From contig JAFGIY010000037.1 in assembly GCA_016929335.1 (NCBI GenBank), positions 62,001-126,000 of the forward strand: a stretch of 64,000 bases of DNA. The letters are read 5' to 3'. Source of the stretch: Acidobacteriota bacterium. Lineage in GTDB: Bacteria > Acidobacteriota > UBA6911. Position numbers and translations under genes: made by a program. This document shows, piece after piece, positions 18,106-26,240 of this stretch (positions are counted from its first letter, which is position 1; the number at the start of each line of letters is the position of its first letter). The notes under the pieces are model-generated. The model made no database searches, had not been told where the DNA came from, and was given only the letters and a program-made list of their open reading frames with translations.

Positions 18106-18309
18106 TTACTCGATTTTAAAACCGATCCTCAAGACTACCTGGTATTCCGCAACCTTATCGTTTTTGATATTGCCGCGCTGCTCCACTACTTCGAACCAGG
18201 ATAAGTGGCGGACCGTTTTTGCCGCATCCGCGATCGCGACCTGGACGGCTTCGGAAAAACCGGCGGTTGAGGTTCCCACGACTTCAATCTTTTTATATGT
18301 TCCGGGCAT
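18106..18309 (-). CDS. dodecin, small flavin-binding protein
   Basis: A 67-residue protein, the normal size of dodecin, which forms a hollow dodecamer that stores or buffers flavins (or CoA in some lineages). Recognisable parts are YKKIEVVGTST, the helix AVQVAIADAAKTVRHL, and SWFEVVEQRG with the Trp that stacks on the isoalloxazine ring. The ATG at 18309 has AGGAGG six bases upstream, but that site and the start codon lie inside a strong hairpin (separate entry). In-frame ATGs at 18333-18336 fall in the hairpin loop and would add nine residues; they lack a ribosome-binding site. Confidence 0.92.
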   Translation of the reverse strand: MPGTYKKIEVVGTSTAGFSEAVQVAIADAAKTVRHLSWFEVVEQRGNIKNDKVAEYQVVLRIGFKIE

Positions 18310-18368
18310 GCAAGCCTCCTTGGCTGATCCCATCATAATGGAAAAAGGAGGCTTGCATCAACCCGGGA
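18301..18368 (-). promoter_or_regulatory. hairpin covering the dodecin ribosome-binding site and start codon
   Basis: On the plus strand ATGCAAGCCTCCTT (18308-18321) and AAGGAGGCTTGCAT (18345-18358) are perfect 14-bp complements with a 23-nt spacer. CCGGG-type bases outside (18301-18306 and 18362-18368) lengthen the stem. In the dodecin mRNA the 3' arm is the Shine-Dalgarno AGGAGG plus the start ATG plus the second codon, and the 5' arm is their exact complement. When folded, translation initiation would be blocked. This is the form expected of a translational switch, thermosensor or protein-bound operator. The ligand or trigger is unknown. Confidence 0.6.
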
Positions 18369-18480
18369 AGAGGCCGATGCTGTCATTGTAAAACATATTA
18401 ACAGTCAGGCAAAAACTAGACGTATCGTAGAATCAAATGGATAGAGAATATTTGCCGGAATTCCGGCGATTACTTCTCCC

Positions 18481-18507
18481 GAAATTGTCGGATTTTTTTA
18501 CAATTTC
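18481..18507. promoter_or_regulatory. inverted repeat, possible activator site
   Basis: GAAATTGT (18481-18488) and ACAATTTC (18500-18507) form a perfect 8-bp inverted repeat with 11 bases between. It lies about 75-100 bases upstream of the sigma-54-like promoter, a usual distance for an enhancer-binding protein. PEP-CTERM genes are often controlled by the PrsK/PrsR two-component pair with sigma-54; that PrsR binds here is inference. Confidence 0.35.
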
Positions 18508-18578
18508 TGCCGCTTCAATTCAAATGCTTAAACCCGTAAGTCAATTTTATAAAATGATTTACAGGAAGGGACCAGGAT

Positions 18579-18593
18579 TGGACCGGAATTTGC
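18579..18593 (+). promoter_or_regulatory. sigma-54-type -24/-12 promoter of the PEP-CTERM gene
   Basis: TGG at 18579-18581 and TTTGC at 18589-18593 have exactly ten bases between the GG and GC dinucleotides, as the RpoN consensus TGGCAC-N5-TTGC requires. Transcription would start near 18605, giving a ~64-base leader before the ATG at 18669. The non-essential bases of the -24 element differ from consensus (GGACC). Confidence 0.5.
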
Positions 18594-18668
18594 TCCATAC
18601 TCTCATAAGAATGACTTTAGGCCGTTGAGAATGGGAAATCCATTCATTCAGGATAAGGAGTAGGTATT

Positions 18669-19562
18669 ATGGTTCGCAAATTATCAGTGCTGGTAACTCT
18701 TGTTTTTGTTGCTATGCCATTTGTGGCAAAGGCGGATGCCATCGGCAGTATACAAACCGATTTGTATATTTCAATCGACAGCAGTGCCTATTACGGATGG
18801 AATTCAGCTTCTCGGTATTCATTAACGGATTTTTACAACGTAACCACAGATATCTATGGCAGTGCGGATATATTCCAAGACAATCCGTCGGGGGTTATTG
18901 GCATCAATGCAGAGCCGAACCGGTTGCTGAACGAATTCTTGCCGCCCGGAAGCAGCGTTCAGTCAGAATTCGCGGTGAGCCAATCTGATGATGACAGTTA
19001 CCTGTATCGGATTACGGCCACCAGTACCGTTACGGCGGATACCGGATCAAGCAATCGCCTGGCTTATGTTGTCGGCCAGCAGTCTCTTGCCCTGTATTTT
19101 CCCGCAGTGGAAGCGGGCAACTCCCTCATCTATTCCTTCAGCCTGTCAACGACTTTGAATAACGAATCCGTGGAGGACTCATCTTTTAATCGGATCGTTT
19201 ACGGAGATTATTGGTCTTCCTACATATATGCCGGCTACTATGACGTGCAGGGGAATTATCTGGGCACTTTGGAATTGTGGAATTTTATCAATGGCGCCGG
19301 GTTTTACCGGGGTCCCGGAGAAAGCACTTTTTATAATTACGGTGGGCCTCAAAGCTTCATTTTTGATCCCGATAAGGAATTTGAGGGCGCGGCCGTGGGG
19401 TACTACATGCATATGTACAATGTCAGCAACCAGGTACAGGAAGTGAACTATTATCCCTCGCAGCCTGATGATAACGCTGTTGTTCCCGAACCCTCTTCGC
19501 TGATCCTGCTGGGTTCGGGATTTGCGGGAATTGCATTATTGGTCCGGCGCCGGATCAGATAG
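18669..19562 (+). CDS. PEP-CTERM sorting-domain exported protein
   Basis: A 297-residue secreted protein. Residues 1-23 are a Sec signal (MVRKLSVLVTLVFVAMPFVA), and the C-terminus is the PEP-CTERM anchor: VPEPSSL, a hydrophobic helix (ILLGSGFAGIALLV) and a basic tail RRRIR. Exosortase recognises this tail, cleaves near the PEP motif and releases the protein to the surface or exopolysaccharide matrix. The middle is rich in Tyr, Ser, Asn and Gly, is probably a beta-rich passenger and matches no family I know. AAGGAG precedes the ATG. No exosortase gene lies in the window. The 276 bp that follow hold no gene. Confidence 0.92.
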   Translation: MVRKLSVLVTLVFVAMPFVAKADAIGSIQTDLYISIDSSAYYGWNSASRYSLTDFYNVTTDIYGSADIFQDNPSGVIGINAEPNRLLNEFLPPGSSVQSEFAVSQSDDDSYLYRITATSTVTADTGSSNRLAYVVGQQSLALYFPAVEAGNSLIYSFSLSTTLNNESVEDSSFNRIVYGDYWSSYIYAGYYDVQGNYLGTLELWNFINGAGFYRGPGESTFYNYGGPQSFIFDPDKEFEGAAVGYYMHMYNVSNQVQEVNYYPSQPDDNAVVPEPSSLILLGSGFAGIALLVRRRIR

Positions 19563-19838
19563 CAAAGGGCTGCTGAAAGCCTCTGGTTTTTTCGGGGGAA
19601 AGGCCGATGATTCGGGCGGCCTTCCTCCCATACTCCTCTACCAATCTGCATCGATCCATTTCGGCCTCTAATCAAGCATCGCGACAAGCTCGCAGCATAG
19701 TTGCGGAAACCCCCGAGTTGAATGCCGGAATTACAGCCGTTTCCCTTTTTCCGGGAGAGCTGTGCCGGCAGAACATCCTGAATCCTGCCTCTTGACTTCT
19801 TTGTTCCTGTCTCCGGATTCTCATTGTAGGATACAAGC

Positions 19839-21026
19839 ATGGACATGCTGCCCCACAGCGAAGCGTTGCACCGGGTGAAGCGGATGCAGCGATGGATGCT
19901 GCCTTTATCCATCGATGCCGTATTTGTGCTTCAGAATGCCGACCTCTATTATTTTTCGGGAACCATACAGAGCGGGTTGCTGTGCATACCCTGCGAAGGG
20001 AATCCCTTGTATCTGGTTAAGAAAAGCCTGGCGAGAGCAAAACAGGAATGTGCCTGGGATCGCCTGATTCCTTTCCCGAAGCTGGACGAGGCGCCAGGCA
20101 TACTTGCCGCAGAAGGAATGAAGGCTCCAAAGGTAATCGGGCTTGAGATGGATGTCCTTCCCACTGATTACTATTTTAAATTCTCAAAGCTGTTTCCAGA
20201 AACTCGATTCGTAGACGCATCCGGAGCCATTCGAAGAATTCGGATGATAAAATCCACCTACGAAATCGACCGGATAAAAAGCGCGGCCCGCATGCTGCAT
20301 CTTGCCTGGGAACGGTTGCCCGAATGGATCAAGCCCGGGGTGACTGAGCTTGAAGTATTGGCGCAGACGGAGCATTTCCTCAGGCTGCAGGGGCACCAGG
20401 GCATCCAGCGTACGCGCGGATTCAACTACGAAGTCGGATACGGAGCCTTTTCAGCGGGGGTCGATGCCTGTGCGCCGACGGCATTTCCGGGTTCCACCGG
20501 TTTTATCGGCCTGTATCCGGCAATTTCAAACACAGGAAGCGAGCATCGTCTCGCTCCCGGCGAGCCTTTACTCGTCGACATTTGCGGAGGCTATGCCGGC
20601 TATCTTGCCGATGCAGCACGCACCTTTTCAATCGGGAATCTGCCTTCCGACATGCGCGAAGCACATGCGTGGATCCTCGATCTGAACACCGAAATCGAAT
20701 CGATGCTCAAACCGGGCGTGGATTGCAGCAGAATCTGCGACTATGCATTCGAAAGATCCGAGGGCAGCCCGTATGCAAATGGTTTCATGGGAGTGGGAGA
20801 TAACCGTATGCGGTACGTCGGACACGGGGTTGGATTGGAATTGGATGAATTGCCTGTGCTCGCATCAGGAAGCGGCGCAAAGCTGGAACCGGGGATGGTC
20901 CTGGCAATTGAGCCCAAAATATTCTTCCCGAACCGTGGCGGGGTTGGAATTGAAAACATGTACCGGATTACGGATACGGGATTTGAGAAGCTCACGCCGT
21001 TTAGAGAAGATGTAATCTGCTGCTGA
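19839..21026 (+). CDS. M24-family Xaa-Pro peptidase / creatinase-like protein
   Basis: A 395-residue pita-bread-fold metallopeptidase. The N-terminal creatinase domain (1-~145) is followed by the catalytic domain with all five metal ligands: Asp in LLVDICGGYAGYLADAART (two), His in YVGHGVGLELDELP, Glu in LAIEPKIFF and Glu in GVGIENMYRI. It probably removes N-terminal residues before proline or cleaves dipeptides in the cytoplasm; the creatinase-like N-domain alone does not settle the substrate. The ATG at 19839 opens MDMLPHSEALHR. Its TGA stop is immediately followed by a heptamer repeat that faces another array next to trmO. Confidence 0.85.
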   Translation: MDMLPHSEALHRVKRMQRWMLPLSIDAVFVLQNADLYYFSGTIQSGLLCIPCEGNPLYLVKKSLARAKQECAWDRLIPFPKLDEAPGILAAEGMKAPKVIGLEMDVLPTDYYFKFSKLFPETRFVDASGAIRRIRMIKSTYEIDRIKSAARMLHLAWERLPEWIKPGVTELEVLAQTEHFLRLQGHQGIQRTRGFNYEVGYGAFSAGVDACAPTAFPGSTGFIGLYPAISNTGSEHRLAPGEPLLVDICGGYAGYLADAARTFSIGNLPSDMREAHAWILDLNTEIESMLKPGVDCSRICDYAFERSEGSPYANGFMGVGDNRMRYVGHGVGLELDELPVLASGSGAKLEPGMVLAIEPKIFFPNRGGVGIENMYRITDTGFEKLTPFREDVICC

Positions 21027-21087
21027 TTCGAGATTATGGACCTCAAATCTGTATCGAAATCTCGAATTTCGAATCTCGAATTCTGAA
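21027..21087. repeat. facing heptamer arrays (TTCGAGA) filling the gap between two convergent stops
   Basis: After the TGA at 21024-21026 come TTCGAGA TTATGGA (21027-21040). After the TAA of trmO on the minus strand come TTCAGAA TTCGAGA TTCGAAA TTCGAGA TTTCGAT (21087 down to 21053). The unit is the same as at 14107-14269 and the two arrays are again inverted. The 61-bp gap is almost wholly repeat, so both transcripts end in it. Confidence 0.8.
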
Positions 21088-21540
21088 TTATTTATTCCTG
21101 TTCTCCGCTTCCCCCAACCATCCGCGGCGCAGTTGCTCCATTGGTATGCTGGAGGTGTACGGTTTGATATCCAGAACCGGGGTTCCGTCCAACATATCAA
21201 TTCCGCGCAGATAGAGTGAGGGCCCGTCCCTCCTGATCAATTCCACCGTAGTGAGGCCGATCGGGTTAGGCCGACGCGGAGAGCGTGTTGAAAACACTCC
21301 GTGCTGCCTGCCGTCGGTCGGCACCGTACCATACAATTCGCAGCCTTTTGCCTGATGAAAAATCCAGAGAATCATCAGGTGCGAATACCCCTCGATGTCC
21401 TGCAAACCTTTCTCATATTCAGGCAGGACTTCCAGCACTCCTTCCATGGTATGGGTCGTACCCAGTCCCTTTGGGACCTGATCCGTACTGGTGTAGGAGC
21501 TTCGAATATATCCGATCGGCCTCATTTTCCATTCATCCAT
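21088..21540 (-). CDS. trmO: tRNA (N6-threonylcarbamoyladenosine37-N6)-methyltransferase TrmO
   Basis: A 150-residue TsaA/TrmO-fold protein that uses SAM to methylate the N6 of t6A37 in some threonine tRNAs. Family marks are MRPIGYIRSSY at the N-terminus, GYSHLMILWIFH, and the signature FSTRSPRRPNPIGLTTVEL, followed by GIDMLDGTPVLDIKPY. Length fits the minimal TrmO form without the C-terminal extension. The ATG at 21540 has a weak GAGG upstream; the ATG five codons later (MRPIG) is possible. It is convergent with the M24 peptidase across a repeat-filled gap. Confidence 0.88.
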   Translation of the reverse strand: MDEWKMRPIGYIRSSYTSTDQVPKGLGTTHTMEGVLEVLPEYEKGLQDIEGYSHLMILWIFHQAKGCELYGTVPTDGRQHGVFSTRSPRRPNPIGLTTVELIRRDGPSLYLRGIDMLDGTPVLDIKPYTSSIPMEQLRRGWLGEAENRNK

Positions 21541-21649
21541 AGAGACACCTCATATAAATCGAGCGCAGATACAATCGAACGCATTATATCCCAGCAGCCA
21601 GGCGTAAGAGACTATCTCAAAACTCGATTCAATCAGGCATGCCTTGAAC

Positions 21650-21683
21650 CATGTGGGTCGCGGCTGAAGCCGCGACCCACATG
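21650..21683. repeat. perfect 34-bp palindrome, REP-like
   Basis: CATGTGGGTCGCGGCT (21650-21665) and AGCCGCGACCCACATG (21668-21683) are exact 16-bp complements separated by GA. The same arm sequence forms the ends of the larger element at 27563-27989. It resembles dispersed extragenic palindromes (REP/MITE-like) and lies ~135 bp upstream of the top6B promoter. No transposase is encoded nearby. Confidence 0.85.
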
Positions 21684-21816
21684 ATTCACCGCATGTGTGA
21701 AGCTGTTCAACATGTCCCGGTTCAATGAAATCAGCTTATCCGGGCCGTCTTATTCCGCTGCCTGGAAGAGATTATTAATCCGTGAAGTCCGCGGCATATT
21801 TTCACCGCGGTGGCGG

Positions 21817-21845
21817 TTGAAATGGCGTATTGAATTCTCTATTAT
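21817..21845 (+). promoter_or_regulatory. sigma-70-type promoter for top6BA
   Basis: TTGAAA (21817-21822), a 17-base spacer and TATTAT (21840-21845) are one mismatch each from the consensus -35 and -10. Transcription would start near 21852, upstream of AGGAG at 21863 and the GTG at 21873. It excludes an in-frame GTG at 21846 as the start. Confidence 0.65.
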
Positions 21846-21872
21846 GTGCCTTTCAAAAACTCAGGAGAACAG

Positions 21873-23483
21873 GTGGGATCAGAACAAATACAGACTAATA
21901 CCGACCGGGCAAAGATACGGGCAACAGCAGAAAGCATGGCTTCGCGCCAGCGCGAGATTTCCATTTCCGAGTTCTTCAGCAAAAATCGCCATCTTCTTGG
22001 TTTCGACAATCCCCAGAAAGCGCTTCTTACGGCAATCAAGGAAGCGGTCGACAATTCGCTGGACGCCTGCGAAGAAGCGGGGATTCTGCCGACTCTGAAG
22101 GTCGAGATCCGGCAGCTTGCAGAAGATCGCTTCCGAATCGCCGTCGAAGACAATGGCCCCGGGATCGTGAAAGCGCAAATCCCGAAAATTTTCGGCAAGC
22201 TGCTTTACGGATCGAAATTCCACACGCTGAAACAGGCGCGGGGACAGCAAGGCATCGGGATTTCAGCCGCGGGGATGTACGGGCTGCTGACTACGGGAAA
22301 ATCGATTGCGATAACCTCGCGTATCGGTCGTGAAAAGCCCGCGCATTATTACGAAATCCAGATCGACACACGCAAGAATACGCCTCAGATCATTACGGAT
22401 AAAGTCGTGGAGTGGGAGGTCCCGCACGGAACGCGGGTCGAAATCGAGCTGATCGGGACCTATAAGAAGGGACGGCATTCCGTCGACGACTATATCCGCC
22501 AGACCGCTATCGCCAATCCGCATTGCGAAATTTTCTACACCCCGCCGGACAGCAACGAGCCTCAGCATTTACAGCGTGGTTCGGATTCGCTTCCTCCTGA
22601 GCCAGTTGAAATCAAGCCGCATCCCTATGGTGTCGAGTTGGGAGTTCTCATCCGGATGATGAAGGAAACGCCCGCGCGACAGCTCAGCGCGGCGCTGAAA
22701 AGAGACTTTTCCCGGGTCAGCGGGCGCGTGGCGGCAGAAATCTGCAAAGCGGCTGATCTCAAGCCGAATGCCAATCCCCATACCATTGTCGTGCATGAGG
22801 CCGAGCGTCTTTACAAGGCGATTAACAGCGTCAAGATCATGAGCCCGGCTACGAGCTGTCTTTCTCCGATCCGGGAGGAACAGATTCTTCTGGGATTGCA
22901 GAAGGAAATACAAGCGGATTTTTTTACGGCAATTACACGCTCCCCGACCGTCTACAGGGGGAATCCTTTTCAGGTAGAAGTCGGGCTGGCCTACGGAGGG
23001 AAACTGCCGGGCGAGGAATTGATCGACCTGCTGCGCTTCGCCAATCGCGTTCCGCTTCAATACCAGCAGTCCGGCTGCGCCATTACGAAGGCGGCTCTCG
23101 GTATAGACTGGCGCAGCTACGGGATCTCGCAGTCCAAGGGCGCTCTTCCGACAGGACCGATGGTGCTGTTTGTCCACATCGCTTCGGCATGGGTTCCCTT
23201 CACATCGGAAAGCAAGGAAGCCGTCGCGCCGTATCCGGAAATTATGCGTGAGTTGCGCCTGGCATTGCAGGAGTGCGGCCGCAAGCTGGCCATGCACATC
23301 CGGGCGCACAGGCGCGCCGTGGATGAAGAGAAAAAGAAGTCCTATATCGAAAAATACATTCCTCATATCGGAATAGCTCTGCGCGAGATCCTGGGACTGA
23401 GCGCCAGGGCGGAGAAGGATGTGGTTTCGACGCTCAAGGTAGTTCTCGAACGCAGCAGATCAAAGGATACGATTGACGATTGA
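21873..23483 (+). CDS. top6B: DNA topoisomerase VI subunit B
   Basis: A 536-residue GHKL ATPase subunit of the type IIB topoisomerase. ATP-driven dimerisation of B gates the DNA cut made by A. The Bergerat fold is clear: [14 protein letters not shown] (N-box, ~residue 57), VEDNGPGI (G1, ~92), [14 protein letters not shown] (G2, ~124), and a basic [10 protein letters not shown] loop (~420). DWRSYG stands where archaeal proteins have the WKxY motif. The order GHKL, helix-two-turn-helix, transducer is kept and the length is archaeal-like. The GTG start at 21873 has AGGAG five bases before. The last codons (T-I-D-D-stop) are written in a GATTGAC heptamer repeat. Topoisomerase VI is an archaeal and plant enzyme found only sporadically in bacteria. 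Confidence 0.95.
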   Translation: MGSEQIQTNTDRAKIRATAESMASRQREISISEFFSKNRHLLGFDNPQKALLTAIKEAVDNSLDACEEAGILPTLKVEIRQLAEDRFRIAVEDNGPGIVKAQIPKIFGKLLYGSKFHTLKQARGQQGIGISAAGMYGLLTTGKSIAITSRIGREKPAHYYEIQIDTRKNTPQIITDKVVEWEVPHGTRVEIELIGTYKKGRHSVDDYIRQTAIANPHCEIFYTPPDSNEPQHLQRGSDSLPPEPVEIKPHPYGVELGVLIRMMKETPARQLSAALKRDFSRVSGRVAAEICKAADLKPNANPHTIVVHEAERLYKAINSVKIMSPATSCLSPIREEQILLGLQKEIQADFFTAITRSPTVYRGNPFQVEVGLAYGGKLPGEELIDLLRFANRVPLQYQQSGCAITKAALGIDWRSYGISQSKGALPTGPMVLFVHIASAWVPFTSESKEAVAPYPEIMRELRLALQECGRKLAMHIRAHRRAVDEEKKKSYIEKYIPHIGIALREILGLSARAEKDVVSTLKVVLERSRSKDTIDD

Positions 23484-23505
23484 CGATTTTCGATTGACGA
23501 TTGCA
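23471..23505. repeat. GATTGAC heptamer array overlapping the top6B stop
   Basis: GATTGAC GATTGAC GATTTTC GATTGAC GATTGCA runs from 23471 to 23505. The first ten bases are the final codons of top6B and the next three its TGA. The array covers much of the 56-bp gap before top6A. Its unit is the same as at 34455-34533. Confidence 0.8.
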
Positions 23506-23539
23506 AACATAGGGCGCAACAGGCTGCAGGGAGTTGTGA

Positions 23540-24667
23540 ATGGCTAAAAAGAGCGATGCGGTGAAAAAGCCGGCGGCAGGCTCAAGCAAAAAGGTTTTAA
23601 GCGCGATACGGGCGGCGGCGGAAGACATTCATGGCAAGATCATGGCGCGCAAAAAGCCCACCATGAAACTTCCGGTACGTTCTCTTTCGAATGTCCGATA
23701 TCAGCCGCAGCGCGGTTTTTTTGAAATGAAGGGACAGAAGAAGGAGCGCACGCTTACGGTTAATACCGTCAAGACCTTCGCACAAACCCTGCGCATGGTT
23801 GCTCTTTCGAAAGAACTGGTCGAAAACGATGATATCGCTACGAAGCGAGAAGCCTATTATGTCTCCAAAAACTGGGAGGAAGCACGCTTCAGTGAGCAGC
23901 CTGAAAGCGATACCGTCATGGACGATGTCGAGGCTTACTTCGGCGTCAATCGCGAGCAGTTGGGCTTTATCCCCGAGGAAAAGGGGGGCGATGTGGCGGG
24001 CCGTCTGTTTGTCCTGGATCATGACCGCGATACCGGACAGGTGCTCCGGATCGACTGCACCAAGTTCGGCTCCGGCGCTTACAGCATCCCCATCTCCGTC
24101 GAACAGCTTCAGTTCGAAACAAATGCGGACTTCATCCTGGTGATTGAAACGGCGGGAATGTTCCAGAGGCTGGTCAAGCACAACTACTGGAAGAAGGCCA
24201 ACTGCATCCTGATCAGCATGGGAGGCGTTCCCACCAGAGCCTGCCGCCGCTTCATCCGCAGGCTGGCGGATTTTAAAAAGATTCCGGTCTATGTCTTTGT
24301 GGACGGCGATCCGTACGGGATCACCAACATCTATCGGACTTTGAAAGTGGGATCCGGCAATGCGGCGCATCTGAATGAATATTTCTGCGTGCCGCAGGCC
24401 CGCTTCCTCGGTATCACTCCGCAGGACATTGTCGACTACAAGCTGCCGACTCATCCATTGAAGGACGTGGATATCAAGCGGGCGCGCGATGCCATCAAAA
24501 ACGATCCGTTCATCAAGCACTATCGTGACTGGGTCCGCGCGATCGAGCATCTGCTGAAAATGGGAGTCCGTGCCGAACAGCAGGCTCTGGCAAAGCACGG
24601 GCTGAACTACGTTATCGAAACCTATCTGCCTCAGAAGCTGGCGCACCCCGAACGATTCCTGCCGTAA
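23540..24667 (+). CDS. top6A: DNA topoisomerase VI subunit A (Spo11-like)
   Basis: A 375-residue DNA-cleaving subunit, homologous to Spo11. The 5Y-CAP domain carries the catalytic tyrosine in TKREAYYVSKNW (~residues 104-105), and the Toprim domain has the acidic metal set: Glu in VIETAGMFQRL (~202) and the pair in FVDGDPYGI (~255). The first ~35 residues are a lysine-rich extension (MAKKSDAVKKPAAGSSKK). With subunit B it relaxes and decatenates DNA through a double-strand break with two-base overhangs. It lies 56 bp after top6B in the same transcription unit, so both subunits come together as in archaea. All key residues are present, so it should be active. Confidence 0.95.
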   Translation: MAKKSDAVKKPAAGSSKKVLSAIRAAAEDIHGKIMARKKPTMKLPVRSLSNVRYQPQRGFFEMKGQKKERTLTVNTVKTFAQTLRMVALSKELVENDDIATKREAYYVSKNWEEARFSEQPESDTVMDDVEAYFGVNREQLGFIPEEKGGDVAGRLFVLDHDRDTGQVLRIDCTKFGSGAYSIPISVEQLQFETNADFILVIETAGMFQRLVKHNYWKKANCILISMGGVPTRACRRFIRRLADFKKIPVYVFVDGDPYGITNIYRTLKVGSGNAAHLNEYFCVPQARFLGITPQDIVDYKLPTHPLKDVDIKRARDAIKNDPFIKHYRDWVRAIEHLLKMGVRAEQQALAKHGLNYVIETYLPQKLAHPERFLP

Positions 24668-24688
24668 TCAGTCGCGACCTACGCGAAT

Positions 24689-26140
24689 TCAATGTGGCGG
24701 GTGGATGCGCAACAGGTGCGGAAGAATGGGTTCCTTTGTGCAGTCTTTCAGCATGAGGTAGACGTCGAGGAATTCCTTTTCAAAGTAAGACCAGCCGGCC
24801 GGATCCGTGCTTAGATAGACAGGCACGCTATTGGCCCACGCATCCGCGATTTTCGCCTCAACCGTTCCATGATTCCAATCCCACCCCGACCACTGGATCT
24901 GCCATTCCGGACGGAGGCCGATGCCGCGGTAGTAGTCCAGTATCGGGCTGTAATTTCCCGCAATCATCAAGCCCGGGCCGGGGACGGATTCCCGGATCAT
25001 CCGGGCAAACTCCATTTTTTTCGTTTGGATTTGACGGTAGGGCGAAAATGCGATCATCGCCAAGCCGAAAATGGAAACCTGAATGATCGCCCATATCACC
25101 GTCCCTCGTCTGGACGGCACCCAGTTCCGGTATAAAGAAACACACAAAATGACGGACGCCGGCAGCGCTACAAGCAGGTACCGCGGATGCATCTGAACAT
25201 CCGCATCACGCCAAAGAACAGCAACCGGCAACAGGAGACAACAGACAGTTCCCCAGATGGGATTTGGGATCGCAGGGGCCGGAGGCACAGCCTTTGTGGC
25301 CGGCGGCTTTTTCCTTTTTAACAACCTATAGCCGCCGGCTCCGGCGAGAGCCAGCCATGCGCCGGGGCATACGATAAAGACAAACAGCAGGCTCGCCTCC
25401 AGATTCGTCCGGAATTGCCTGGAACCCATTGGAATCGCATGGAGCCAGGTTCTTGTTCTTTCCAGAAATCCCGCCGGATTGTACAAATAGAAAATGCCGG
25501 CCGGAACCACTATGACGACTGCCGCTGCAGTAACGAACAACAGCGCGGAACGAATCCGTTCGCGACGGGAACCGGCTCTGCTGAAAATGATCCACAGGAA
25601 AGCTGCGCCTAACGCAAGAGCCTGTTCCCGCATACCGACCGCAAGGCCAAAAAGGATCCCGCCTGTGGCATCAATCCAAATGGAATGCTTATCGATGCGA
25701 TTCCAGAGCATCAACGCCGATGCAATGAGCAACGCAAGCATTGGGACTTCCGTCATTATGAATCCCGAGTAGACGGCATAAACCGGCGACACTGCCAGTG
25801 CCAGCGCTGCCATCCCGTCTGCCGGAGCTGCCAGAATCCGGCCTGCCAATTTCCGGAACAAAACCACTCCCAATACGCCGAGGAGGATAATGCCTGCCAT
25901 GACTACAATCTCAGCGTCCAGCGGTTCAAGACGGAAAATCGTCTTTAGTGATTCCCACAGCAGAATGTTATAGCCGAGAAATACCGGGCGTCCGATGCCC
26001 AGGGCGGAGAGCTGATGGGATACAATCTGTTTGAGATAATCGAAACTATCCCACTGTCCCAGGAATGGCGCACTTCCGGCCACATACAGGTAAAATGCAA
26101 TGGCAGGCAGTATCCATTGATATCGAGGAGCCTTGAACAA
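24689..26140 (-). CDS. multi-pass membrane glycosyltransferase-like protein (GT-C / GT39-related)
   Basis: A 483-residue integral membrane protein with about ten hydrophobic helices. It resembles GT-C fold enzymes that move sugars from polyprenyl phosphate: a first periplasmic loop with an acidic residue right after helix 1 (QWDSFDYLKQ), PVYAVYSGFIMTEVPML, a later HPRYLLVALP segment and a soluble C-terminal tail of ~100 residues (WQIQWSGWDWNHG). Acceptor and donor cannot be told. The start is TTG at 26140 with GAAAGG five bases upstream; no ATG fits. It is convergent with top6A (21-bp gap) and lies downstream of the P1 peptidase on the same strand (100 bp). Confidence 0.65.
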   Translation of the reverse strand: MFKAPRYQWILPAIAFYLYVAGSAPFLGQWDSFDYLKQIVSHQLSALGIGRPVFLGYNILLWESLKTIFRLEPLDAEIVVMAGIILLGVLGVVLFRKLAGRILAAPADGMAALALAVSPVYAVYSGFIMTEVPMLALLIASALMLWNRIDKHSIWIDATGGILFGLAVGMREQALALGAAFLWIIFSRAGSRRERIRSALLFVTAAAVVIVVPAGIFYLYNPAGFLERTRTWLHAIPMGSRQFRTNLEASLLFVFIVCPGAWLALAGAGGYRLLKRKKPPATKAVPPAPAIPNPIWGTVCCLLLPVAVLWRDADVQMHPRYLLVALPASVILCVSLYRNWVPSRRGTVIWAIIQVSIFGLAMIAFSPYRQIQTKKMEFARMIRESVPGPGLMIAGNYSPILDYYRGIGLRPEWQIQWSGWDWNHGTVEAKIADAWANSVPVYLSTDPAGWSYFEKEFLDVYLMLKDCTKEPILPHLLRIHPPH

Positions 26141-26240
26141 TCAAGCCTTTCGTAGTACTAAACCAAAAATCGGCATTTATTAGCAGCAAAACCTATCCTT
26201 AAGCTGACAGCTGCAGCGCGGCCGGCCTATCCGCTAACCT

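Larger units (their letters stand above)
18310..18668. other. 359-bp intergenic region between dodecin and the PEP-CTERM gene
   Basis: No gene is supported here; a short open frame at 18437-18628 has no ribosome-binding site and no family resemblance. The left end holds the dodecin leader hairpin. The right part holds the inverted repeat 18481-18507 and the sigma-54-type promoter at 18579-18593. The remainder is AT-rich and without visible structure. Confidence 0.7.
21541..21872. other. 332-bp intergenic region between trmO and top6B
   Basis: Two divergent genes start from this region. It holds the perfect palindrome at 21650-21683, a CCGCGG...CCGCGG inverted repeat (~21789-21810) and the sigma-70 promoter of top6B at 21817-21845. 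The segment before the palindrome (CTATCTCAAAACTCGATT) resembles the segment before the related repeat at 27563 (CTGTCTCAAAAACCGAT), so the repeated unit may be longer than the palindrome. No coding sequence is supported. Confidence 0.65.

Noticed and set aside
18437..18628. 63-codon frame before the PEP-CTERM gene
   Set aside because: No ribosome-binding site, no family resemblance, and it overlaps the inferred promoter region.
21301..21684. 127-codon frame on the plus strand
   Set aside because: It runs antisense through trmO and into the palindrome at 21650; no start site.
23597..24646. 349-codon open frame on the minus strand
   Set aside because: Antisense shadow of top6A, whose catalytic motifs are intact.
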